Positions 51,749 to 61,090 of a stretch of DNA of 64,000 nt are shown here, piece after piece. Source of the stretch: Eutreptiella sp. 'Long Island Sound 2002' (Eukaryota > Euglenozoa > Euglenophyceae > Eutreptiales > Eutreptiaceae); NCBI GenBank assembly GCA_964036045.1, contig OZ038382.1, positions 86,599,795 through 86,663,794 of the forward strand. The letters run 5' to 3'. Numbering within the stretch: position 1 is the first letter of the stretch; each line of letters starts with the position of its first letter. The notes beneath the pieces were generated by a model. The model saw only the letters and a list, made by a program, of their open reading frames with translations. It was not told the DNA's origin and made no database searches. The position numbers were made by a program, and so were the translations under genes.

Positions 51749-53920
51749 CCACCCCAGGCAGCGGCCTCCACGAGACCATAGTAGACCTCGTGCTCTGGCG
51801 AGCCCGCAAACACACCCGGGGCCAGCCCATCTGGATCCCCCCCATCGAGTGGGGCCAGGCCCTGACGCACGACACCGGCAGCAACGTCACGCGTCGAGGG
51901 ACCGTACGCCTACGGCGGGCCCAAGCGGAGACGGACCACCCAGCGGACCCGAACCACCCGGAGCAGTGGGAACAGGCCACCGCGCCCAACCGCGACACCG
52001 CCCTCCGCGCCGCCGGCCTCTGCACCCCGGACGACGACCTCCCCCGCCCACCTACAGACAGTGGCCACCCCCCGCCGGAGGTCTGGGTTACAGTCCTCGA
52101 GCGCGGCCACTACTACGTGATAGCCGCTACGGCTACGTCCCCCGGCCCGCAATGGATCATCAAGGGGACAGACACCATGTTCGCCCCGGAGACCGCCCCA
52201 CCAGGGGCAGTGGGGGACCCCACCACCCAGCACAGGATTCTCAGGGGTGTCCTCCAGCCAGGGGACACGCCCCCAGCCCGCGCCCTGGCCCAAATCACCT
52301 CAGGGAAGGCGGGCTACCACCTGGGATTGGCCATGCTCTGCCTAACCCACTGGATCCAGCGCCACTGGCCACCCACGGGGACCGTGCCCTGGGTTTGGGC
52401 CATCCCCACCGCCCACACACAAGTCGAGGCAGGCCCGGACACACGACCAAACCCCCCCCCCAGACCGCAACAGTCCCTCACCTGCGGGTACCACGCCATC
52501 CACAGGGTCCTCAACCGCGCAGGTCTTAGCCCAAAGCTAGCATGCCCCCTTCCCACCACTGACCAAGAGGTCCACCAGATACGAAAGCTCATCTGCGAAA
52601 TCCTTGCCGCGGCAGCAGAAGACGGCAAGCTTCTCCTCCAAACCGCCCGGCCTACAACTGCCCACGCAAGCGCGCGGCAAGCGGACACATACACCGGCAC
52701 AGCACACCCCCCCGCACAATCCCCGCCCATGCCCCCCCCCTCTCGCTGCTCAACCGGAGACCCACACACGCCCACCAGCGCGCGCACCCCCGGGCCCCGC
52801 GACACGGGCCTCCCCCACCCGCCCGAACACCAGCACACGCCCGCCACACACCCACCCACCGGCCACCCTTCACCGCCCCCCACACTCGACAACCCACACA
52901 CACCCGCCAAGGGGAGCCCCGCGCCCCGCGGCACGCCCACCCCACCCAGTGGCCCGCCCACGCCCCCCACACACACCCCAAAGGACCCAGGCCCACCCCC
53001 CCCGGCCCCTGAATGCAGCCCACGCGAACTGTTCCCCCCCGCGGACACCAACCCACACGACCTCGCACATTGCAGGACCCGGGCCCAGCCGAGCCCAGAA
53101 CGAGAAGGCCGCAGCCCCGCGCCTCCCTCCCCCGCCGCTGCCGACCAGATCGGCCCGCCGGGCCGCCAGGTCACGACCGGGCCCCCCCAGCCGCCCGCCC
53201 CCCACCTACAACCCGGGGACATGCCCTCCATCCTCCCCGCCGTGGCCGCAGCAGAAGCCGCCGCCTGCAAGCCCGCCCGCATCACAGCCGAACCCGCGTC
53301 CACCACCTCCTCCTCGTCCTCAGCCTCGTCCACCTCCTCCACCTCATCCTCCGACCCCCCCCTCCCCGCCAAACTCATCCTCAAGGCCACGACGAAAGCC
53401 AAAGCCGCGGCCGCACACACCGACCCCCCAACCCCCACACAGGCGACTCAGGCACCCCGGCAACCCACCGGGACGACCCCCGACCCGACATCGACGCCCT
53501 CACACCTCCGGACAGAGATACTCCTCAACCTGGAACCAGACCCCAACCCCAAACCCGACCCCAAACCCAAACCGGACCCCAACCCCAAACCCAACCCCAA
53601 ACCCAAGCCGGCGCCCACGCGAGCACACACAACACCGCATACGCAACGACACAAAACCACCCGACACTACCCCCGCCCGGGCCCTCGCCCAAGCCAGGAC
53701 CCCCCACCCACCGCAACCCGCGCCCCCCTCCCGCCGGCACCCACCACCACCGCGGAGACGGCCTCCCAGCACGACCCCGTCCAGGCCCTCGTCCACATCC
53801 CCGTCACCAAGCGCCCCGTCATCCATCCCCCACAAACCACCACCACAGCCGGCCAAACCGACCCAGGGACGTGGGACCCCTCAACCACCGTCACCGTCAA
53901 GCCCGGCGCCCAGCCCTTCC
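51643..53920 (+). CDS. Ulp1/C48-like cysteine protease with Pro/Ser-rich extension
   Basis: The phase is open from 51,643; first in-phase ATG is 51,790? but coding starts earlier (WYRLQEDWTKLTVKALRDL). The order of a C48 peptidase is present: ETIVDLVLWRARKHTRGQPI and WIPPIEWGQAL (substrate-site region), VWVTVLERGHYYVIAAT with a candidate catalytic His at 52,108, PQWIIKGTDTMFAPE with a candidate Asp at 52,171, then RPQQSLTCGYHAIHRVL with Gln at 52,468-52,473 and the nucleophile Cys at 52,483. Helices HQIRKLICEILAAAAEDGKL end the domain near 52,630. The rest is low-complexity, with a Ser run and Lys-Pro-Asn-Pro repeats near 53,540-53,610. Such proteases cut ubiquitin-like modifiers or polyproteins. 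The phase stays open to 55,101, but sense changes phase near 53,920. Confidence 0.65.
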
Positions 53921-55325
53921 CCCATGCCCACAAACATTGTGCAGCCCCGGGGACTGCCCACGATGGCCAACCCCCCACCCCCACAAGGGGGTCCGGAAAA
54001 CCCACAAGGACTCCATGGGCCATACCCGCAACACCAACCCCACCACTACCCACACCACCACCACCAGCGGCCCCACCACCACCACTACCAACACCACCCC
54101 CACCACTACCACTGCCCACCGCCCTACCCCACCGGGCCACAACCCCCCGTACACGAACAGCACCAGCGGACGGGATGGCAGCCGCCCAACGCCCCACCCG
54201 CATACCCACCCCCCCCGTACCAGCCACCACCCCCGTACCAGCCCTACCCCCGCGGCCACCATCCGATGGCCGAAGGGGCCCCATGGACGACGGGGGACCT
54301 CCCCCCCCAGGGCGGCACCGCGCGGGGCCCCGTACCCCCCCGGCCACCATCCGATGGCCGAAGGGGCCCCATGGACGACGGGGGACCTCCCCCCCCAAGC
54401 GGCACCGCGCGAGGCCCCCCAGAGGCCGCCGACGCTTCCGGACTGGCCCGACTCGAGTGACGGTGGCCGGTCCCGCAAACGGCGGCGCTCCCGCTCCCCC
54501 CCCGCACGACACACTTGCCCACGGCGCCCACACTCCCACCGCGCCTCAACCACCCACTCGCGCCGCTCCCGCTCCCCCAGGTACCACCACGACCCCCAGA
54601 GACCCCGCTCCCGTCGCTCCCGCTCCCCCGGGCACCACCACGAGCGCCACCGCCGCCCCATGTCCCCCTCCCCCTCCCCCCACCGGCCACCCAGCCCCCG
54701 CCACCACCACTCCCGCTCCCCCCGCCGCCCCACGTCCACCTCCCCCTCCCCCCACACGCCCCGTCGGGCTCCCCGTTCCCCCCGCCACCCGTACCCATCC
54801 ACCACCCCCAGCCCCCGCCACCACCACTCCCGCTCCCCCGGACGCCACCGAGCGCGCCACCGCCGGCCCATGTCCACCTCCCCCTCCTGCTCCCCCCTCC
54901 GCCCGTACCCGTCCTCCACCCCCAGCCCCCGCCGCCGCCGCTCCCGCTCCCCCAGGCACCGCCACCCCCGCCACCACCGCAGGTCCACGTCTTCCCCCCG
55001 CCGCTCCAGGACCCCGGACACGGACCCCTCCCCCCCCCGGGCCCCCGCCTACCTCGCCTGGTGGTCTCCCCCCGCTCTGCAGGAGCTCCGCCGCTGGGTG
55101 AAATGGGCCGGGGGAGCGGGAAGGCACGAAGGGGTGCACATGGTGCATACCTTCGAGGAGGTGCGCACCCGCACCCCCGCAAACCCCAACGAGGCCGCCC
55201 CGGAGGCCATCATGCCGCAAGCGGCATGGGAGGCCCTCCTCCGCGATGCGGTCCAGGGCCTCCGCCCCCCCTACACCCCCCAAGCCCTCCGCCAGTGGCT
55301 CCAGGCCACCCACCCCCAAGCCTGA
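53921..55325 (+). CDS. Pro/His/Gln-rich segment, SR-rich tail and conserved-looking C-terminal domain
   Basis: From ~53,920 the natural phase is NIVQPRGLPTMANPPPPQGG, a Pro/His/Tyr-rich prion-like composition (AYPPPPYQPPPPYQPYPRG). After a tandem duplication the phase changes and reads DSSDGGRSRKRRRSRSPP and many RSRSP/RRSRSP units (54,470-55,020), as in SR splicing factors. A compact end follows: PAYLAWWSPPALQELRRWV, KWAGGAGRHEGVHMVHTFEE, MPQAAWEALLRDAVQGL, PQALRQWLQATHPQA, stop at 55,323. SR tails bind RNA or splicing machinery in host proteins. Here it might recruit element RNA to nuclear bodies. Function is inferred from composition only; the C-terminal domain family is unknown to me. Confidence 0.55.
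54254..54420 (+). repeat. 88-bp tandem duplication
   Basis: GGCCACCATCCGATGGCCGA begins at 54,254 and again at 54,342, followed by ~75 near-identical bases in both. Because 88 is not a multiple of three, the second copy puts the same peptide (GHHPMAEGAPWTTGDLPP) in a different phase. Confidence 0.85.
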
Positions 55326-55993
55326 ACCACCAGCGCCCCCTCCCCACCCCGCCCCTCCCGCCACCACCACACCAGGAAGGGGCAGGACAGGGGCAAGGGA
55401 AGGGCAAGGGGCACCAAGGAGCACACAGGCAAGAGGGCACGGAAGGGCCCCAAGTGAGGGCAGGCACACGCAGGGACAGGGCGCCGGAAGCGACACCACA
55501 TGGGGGCAGGAAACCACCCAGGAACCAGGACGGGGCAGGAACGGGGACCAAGACACGGAGGACAAGGGCACCACGGCGGGCACCACGACCCACACCCAGG
55601 TAGGGCACACCACAACGGGGAGACCAGCGCCGCCCCAGCCCCACCAAACACCCCAACACACACCACCGAAGCAAACATCGGACGCCATACGGGACACACC
55701 AGCGCACGCCCACCGGACAACGGAAACCACACGGAGAACGGAGGGCACACCTACACGGGGAGTACGGGCCACACCCACAGAGGAAGCCGCAGGGAACGCC
55801 GCCGCACGGCGCACCACCACGCCCTCACCACCAGGCGACGACCCCGACCACCACAAAGGCCACCTCACAGGCACCGGAAGAGGACGAAACCACGTCCGCG
55901 GCACCCACGGCTACGGACCCCCAGAGGACACGGGACCAAGGCACAGGCCCCCAGGGAGGGCAACCCCACGGACCGTCACGCGACCACACCACG
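55326..55993. other. A/C/G-rich tail after the non-LTR coding region
   Basis: Purine-rich gggcaagggaaggg start, then acacac-rich DNA. No gene and no poly-A. Possibly the element's 3' untranslated region, ending where PFP-like coding begins at 55,994. Confidence 0.4.
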
Positions 55994-56675
55994 GGCTATA
56001 AGGGCCGGGCTGCGTTACCGTCGCGGTTTGACGCAGAGTATTGCTATGCACTTGGATTGACGGCCGGGGGCTTGATCTCAGCTGGCCTCACGTCCGTGAG
56101 GGCGTCCGTCACCAACCTGTTGCGTCCAGTGGAGGAATGGCACTGCGGCGGCACGCCGATCCCGTCCATGATGAATTTCGAGCGCCGCAAGGGGAAGTGA
56201 AAGGCTGTGATCGATCGCGAAGGCCTTGGTGCTGCTGGACGGTGCCCCCTACAAGGCCGTCTCTGAGCGCCGTGACGACTGGAAGAGCCAAGATTACTAC
56301 CGGTGCCCCGGACCCCTGCAGTTCAGCACCGGAGATATGGACATCCCCCAGACCCTGAAGTATGAGCTCACCCCCCGGCGGCACCGACCCGGACCCTCAT
56401 GTCCCTGCCAGCGCAGCCGAGCTGCAATACAAGCCTTTCGTCACTCAAACAGCGTTCGGAAGCCACCTCCACCGTCCGACTCCTGATTTCTGTTTGTCTG
56501 CCTTGGAGAAGGAACGTCTTCCTACACCCCGAGTACGCCTGCCTGTCTGCGGGGCCCGGTGAAGATTGAGTCAATGGGTGAGAGTCAGCGTGCACGCCCC
56601 AAGGACACCGTGATGATTCAGCAGAATTTCCCGAAGACCAACCCGACCCACACAGGCCAGGCTGACCTCCACTGA
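55994..56675 (+). pseudogene. Pyrophosphate-dependent phosphofructokinase fragment spanning a domain joint
   Basis: First piece: GYKGRAALPSRFDAEYCYAL, LTSVRASVTNLLRPVEEWHC, GGTPIPSMMNFERRKGK; after a shift LLDGAPYKAVSERRDDWKSQ, YYRCPGPLQF. These are the C-terminal signatures of PFP (PVEEW, GG-P, ERR-GK, DGAPYK, PGP-QF). Then a linker, and LSALEKERLP / YTPSTPACLRGPVKIESMGE / DTVMIQQNFPKTN, which resembles a PFP N-terminus, as if two units were fused in one polypeptide. PFP interconverts fructose 6-phosphate and fructose 1,6-bisphosphate using pyrophosphate. Breaks: TGA at 56,198, GATC duplication at 56,209-56,216, phase changes near the C-run at ~56,371 and near 56,521. The 5' part of the gene is absent. 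Confidence is high for PFP, moderate for the fused-unit reading. Confidence 0.8.
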
Positions 56676-57900
56676 CCCCCCGCGGCACCACGCGAGACCA
56701 CGGCACACCGCACCACAGCGCGCCACAGAGCAACGCACCACAGCACGACGCGACGCGACGCGGCACAGAGCGGCACAGCACGACACAACTGACCCTAACC
56801 TGAGGGACTAACCGAAGCCAGCCACCGCACACCCAGGAAGGCGCCGCGCCACCACGCCACACACCAGCACCGCAAGCCACACACGGGGCCACAGCGCGCC
56901 AGGCGACAACGGTGACGGACCACCCAGAAGATTACAGCCGGCACCGCAGAGGGGTAAGGACACGAACAACCCCAGCCCCCTAACCCAAAACCACAAGCAG
57001 CCGCCTGGCGCAGCCGCCCAGCCGGCAGAGCCAGGACCTAACCCAGCAAGAAGGGGCGCCGAGCCCACCGTGTACAAAGCCCACCCGACCCATGGGGCCG
57101 GACCGTGACCACACAGAACGCAACTGAAGACAGCAGCCCAGAAGACAACACTGAATGCAGGCCAGTGCGTGCGCCAGCCCAGGGAAGGCAGAGGGAGGAA
57201 CAGGCAAGCCCCCCCCCCCAAAAAAAAAAAAAAAAGGAGGGGGGAAGGGGAAAAGGCACGAAAACAGCCCACAGCCGCCAAACCGCCCGCCAACACCAAC
57301 ACAGGCGGCCAAGCCCCCCCCTAGAAGGCAAAAAAAAAAAAAAAAAAAAAAGGACCCCCACAGAGGCACAGCGGGACCACCCACCCAAAACCGGCAACAC
57401 CAAGCCAGTAACAGCGGACCTGGGGTAAAAGGGACACGGAAAAAGGAAGAAAAAAAAAAACAACAGAGAGCCACCAGCCCAGCCCGAAAGAAAGGGGATG
57501 GAGGGACAGGGACCACAAAGCCAAAAAAAAAAAAAAAGAAAAGAAAAAACCAAAGCGCAAAAAAAAAAACACACCCCGACAACCCAGCCAAGAAGGGCTG
57601 GACACAGGCGGGACCCGGGCCCAGCACACACGCCCACACCGCGCGCCGGAACCGGAAACGGCAGGGGGCAAGCGGGGCGCCCACGAAACCACACACGTCC
57701 CAAAAGCAGGCCGAAACCGAAGCCCAACCACGAACACCACAAACAGCCGACACTAGAGGGAAAACACCACAAACCGTGCCCAAACACACCCACCCAAGAC
57801 CCCAGCCAGGACTGGCGGGGTAAACAAAATCCGCACCGAACCGCCAACCGGAACCAAACACAAACGCCACACGACAGTAGGAAACCCAGTGCCCACCGCC
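56676..57900. other. A/C-rich DNA with five long A-runs
   Basis: gcgacgcgacgcgg / gcacagcacgac repeats near 56,690-56,790 look like the reverse complement of the tgctgtgctgtgc repeats at 60 kb. A-runs of 10-22 occur at about 57,221, 57,331, 57,450, 57,522 and 57,561. No gene supported. A single satellite-core copy lies near 57,800. Confidence 0.5.
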
Positions 57901-58350
57901 CGGGCACTGAGGCAGCCCGTGCCATGCAGGTGACCCGGCCAAACGAGATCCGGAGACCGGGGGTAAGGCTGCATCCTAAGGCCTGCGCTGCTTTGGGACT
58001 CAAGGCGGAGCGTGCGACACCCAAGCGGAACCCTAGTACCAAGAACGTGCATGCACGCCTTGGGAACGGGATACGCCAGGAAGTCCGGTGAACCCCTAGG
58101 GTTCCGCCCAAAGGAGGGGACGTGCGCAAGCACGAGGGCACACCCTCCCGGCGAGACAAGCATGTCACGCTGGCGGCGATCAGCCCTCCCGGCGTAGCCC
58201 GGGGCCGCTTTGTTGGGGGCCAACAGACAGGTCTAGCGGGAAGTAAGCCGCCTCCCCTCTTCACGCGCGAAGCCTCTTCCTGTTCGTCACAGGGGCGACG
58301 CCAGGGGGAACCATGGGGCGCCTCTCCACGACCGAGTGCACCTACCTACC
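57900..58350. other. Non-repetitive island with nested inverted repeats
   Basis: Composition becomes balanced. A 12-bp pair GCGGAACCCTAG (58,025-58,036) / CTAGGGTTCCGC (58,096-58,107) encloses CCAAG...CTTGG (58,039-58,063), which itself encloses the perfect palindrome CGTGCATGCACG (58,046-58,057). cctcccggcg occurs twice further on (about 58,145 and 58,184). No coding domain; a structured RNA or a boundary element is possible. Confidence 0.45.
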
Positions 58351-58354
58351 TACC

Positions 58355-58965
58355 TGCGTTGATGTGTGGCCCTCCTCATGGTGGGGCTGTGTTGCGTTGT
58401 GTTGTTTTGTGTGGCGTTGGGGTGCGGTGTGTTGTGTTGTATGGTGTTGTGGTGTGTGCGGTGCTGGCGTGTGGCGTTTTGCTTTAGTGTGTGGCCCCCC
58501 GCTTGGTGGGGCGTGCTGCATTGGGGTTCGGTGCCGTGTGTTGTGTTGCGTTGTGTGTTGTGGTGGTGTGTGGCCCCTCAGGGTGGGGCGTGTTGTGGTG
58601 GTGTGTGGCCCCCCTTGTCTTGGGGCTGTGTTGCGTTGCGTTTTGTTGTGTTGTGTCGCGTTGCGGTGTGTTGAGTTGTGTTGTGTTGTGTGTTGTGGTG
58701 GTGTGTGGCCCCCTTCGTGGTGGGGCGTGCTGCGGTGGTGTGTGGCCCCCCTCATGGTGGGGCGTGGTGCATTGGGGTGCGGTGTGGCGTGTTGTGTGGT
58801 GTTGTGTTGTGTGTGGCGGTGGTGTCTGGCACCTCGCACGGTGGGGCGTGCTGCATTGGTGTGTGGCGTTGTGTTGTTTGTGGTGGTGTGTGGCCGCCCA
58901 TATGGTGGGGCGTGTCGTGGTGGTGTGTGGCCCCTCCCCTGGTGGGGCGTGATGTGTCGTTGTGT
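58355..58965. repeat. Second block of the palindrome array, about 9 units
   Basis: Begins tgcgttgatgtgtggccctcctcatggtgg, nearly identical to 33,250-33,280, and keeps the same spacing style. G/T-rich spacers as in the first block. Confidence 0.85.
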
Positions 58966-61090
58966 TTGGGTTTCGGTTCATGTTGTTTCAGCCAGCTCGA
59001 TGCTCGGCTTGTTTTGTTGGTTCGCTGTTTTCTCCGCCACCTTACGGCCATAGTCGTCGGGTCTTGGGTGTCTGTGGTGTTCGCCTGGGCGGGACGGACG
59101 GGCTGGCCTCCCGAGCGCGTGTGGTGTGCCACCCCTTTGTCCTGGCCGGGACGGACGAGCTGGCCTCCCGAGCGCGTGCGGTGCGCCACGCCGTGTTTTT
59201 GTTTTGAGGGTGTCGTCGCCCTGCCGCTCGTGTTCCCCTGCTCGCCCTCCGCTTTCCTGTGTCTGCGTGGCTCCTTGGCGTGCTACCGTTTGGCGCCGCC
59301 TGCTTCTCCTCGCCCCCCCCTACCCCACTCCACCCCTTCGCTTGCTGTCTTCTGCCCCCCTTTGCTTCCTCGTGTCGCCGCACTTGCAGGCGGCTGTTGC
59401 TTCACCCATCCCCCATGGTTTTCGTTTGGCGTCGCGGTCCGCGTTTTCCCTTGTCCCCTTCGCGCCTTGTGGTTGCTCTGCGCCGCTTGGCCGTTTGGCG
59501 GTGCCTCCTGCTCACCCCCCCCCCTCGGTTTGTGTTTCGCGGGTGTCGTCGCCCTGCTGCTTGCCTTCCTCTGTTCTCCTTCTGCCTTCTCGTGGCTTTG
59601 CGCCGCTGGGCCTTTTGTCCTGCCCCCCCCCCCCGCTTTTGTGTTTCGGGGTCCTCCTGCTGTTGCCTTGTGCCGGCTGGTATTGGTGCGCTGTGCTGCC
59701 TTGTTCTGTGCTTCGCGGTCCTGTGTTGCTGCTTGCTGTGTTGTGTTGTTTGGGGTCCGGTGTTCTGTGCTTTGCGGTCCTGTGTTGCTGCTTGCTGTGT
59801 TGTGTTGTTCAGGGTGCGGTGGGCCGTGTCGTGTTGTGCCGTGTCTTGTTGTGCTTCGCGGGTGTTCTGGTGCTGCGCTGCATTTCTTCGTGCAGCTGCG
59901 CCCTGCTGAGTGGTCTGCCGTGCTCGCTGGCGCTGTGCTGTGTTGTCGTGCGCTGCGCCGCTCGCTAGGGTGCTGCGTCTTGGTGCTCTGTGCTGTGCTG
60001 TCCCGCTGTGTGCTGTTGTGGGTTGTTTTGTGCCGTCTGTTGTCCGTTGGCGTTGTGCGGTTGGCTGTGTGCTGTGCTGTGCTGTGCCTTGCTGTGCTGT
60101 GCTGCGCTGTTGTTTGCTGCTGTGTGCTGTGCTGCGCCTTTGGGCGTGGTTTCTGGTTGCGCTGCGTTGTGCTGTCCTCCTTTTGGCTTGCTGTTTCGTC
60201 TGGTCGCGGTGCTGTGTGCTGTGCTGTGCCTCCTGGGGCTGTGCTCGGCCGTGTCGCGTCGTCTTGTGCTCTGTGGTGCAGTGCTGTTGTGCATTGTGCT
60301 GTGCGGGTGGTGCTATGCTGCGTTGTCCCGCGGTGTGTGGTGCCGCTTCGTGTTGTGGCGTGCCCTCGCGTCCTGTACGGTGCCTCGGGTGCTGTGTGCT
60401 TTGCTGCGTGCTGTGCTGTGCTGTGCTGTGCCGCTGTGTTTTGTGCTCTGCCTTGGGTTGTGGTGTCTTGGTGTGCTGTGCTGTGCTGTTCGTGTTGTGT
60501 CTGGCTGTTTTGTCGGGGTCTGTGTTCCTGTGTGTCCTGCTGTGTCTCTCGGTGCTGTGCTGCGCCGTGTTGCGTTGTGTTGTTAGGTGCGGTGCAGTGC
60601 TGTTGCGCACTGTGCCGCTTGCGTGGTGCTGTGCTGGTTCTTCTGGCGCTTTTGGGTGCTGTTGCGCGCTGTGCCCTGCCATCGGGTGTTGTGCCGTCCC
60701 GTGGGGTGCTGTGTCGTTTGGTGTGGCGCTTTGCTGTGCTGCCCTGTGCTGTGTGCGTTGTGCTGTGTGTGCTTCACTGTTGTGTTGTGGTGTGTGCTGT
60801 TTTTTGCTGCTGTCCGTGGCGCTGCTGGCGCCCTGTGGTGTCGCGCTGTGTGCGCAGTCACCTCCGTGTATTTTCAAAAGCAGAAAAACTGTTTCCTGCC
60901 AACACGTGCTGTGTCCTGTGGTGTCGTCCCGTGTGCTCCCTGCCCTCCTTGCAAGCAGCAAAACCACACACTCAAAAAACCAGCCTTGTTAATTTTTTCC
61001 TCTTGGCCTTGCTGCTCCAGTGATTCGCACGCCTCTTCACACCTCTTGACACCTGCAGCAAAACGGGGGCAAACACGACGAGGGTGTAGC
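58966..61090. other. G/T-rich region with local duplications, no gene
   Basis: A 57-bp tandem duplication (gggacggacgggctggcctc at about 59,091 and gggacggacgagctggcctc at about 59,148). A ~95-bp-spaced repeat of cctgtgttgctgcttgctgt near 59,720 and 59,777. Then ctgtgctgtgctgcg microsatellite-like DNA to ~60,860. A more balanced stretch at 60,870-61,090 precedes the 47-bp satellite. Long Cys/Val/Ala frames are compositional. Confidence 0.6.

Larger units (their letters stand above)
42165..55325 (+). mobile_element. Giant non-LTR retrotransposon with endonuclease, RT, RNase H, Ulp1-like protease and SR tail
   Basis: A 13-kb run of plus-strand coding DNA, almost all in one phase, interrupted by a few stops and frameshifts. 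Order: cupin-like protein, His/Pro-rich protein with SH3/Tudor-like end, APE-type endonuclease, RT, RNase H plus zinc finger, C48-like protease, Pro-rich linker, SR-rich tail, C-terminal domain. APE-RT-RNase H is standard for several non-LTR clades. Large algal non-LTR elements with extra protease domains (Dualen/RandI) are the nearest concept I know, but I see no restriction-like endonuclease here. No poly-A tail or target duplication was identified. It probably inserted near or within the PFP pseudogene that starts ~670 bp downstream. Confidence 0.85.

Noticed and set aside
52604-54460. The alternative phase as a separate Pro-rich gene overlapping the protease tail
   Set aside because: Before ~53,920 this phase is low-complexity Pro/Thr/His; only its last part looks natural, consistent with a frameshift, not an overlapping gene.
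49246-55325. A restriction-like endonuclease, as in Dualen-type elements
   Set aside because: I searched by eye for the Cys-rich plus PD...D/E pattern after RNase H and in the C-terminal domain and did not see it.
57150-58264. Minus-strand Phe/Gly/Cys-rich frames across the A-runs
   Set aside because: Poly-A on plus gives poly-Phe on minus; no protein-like sequence.
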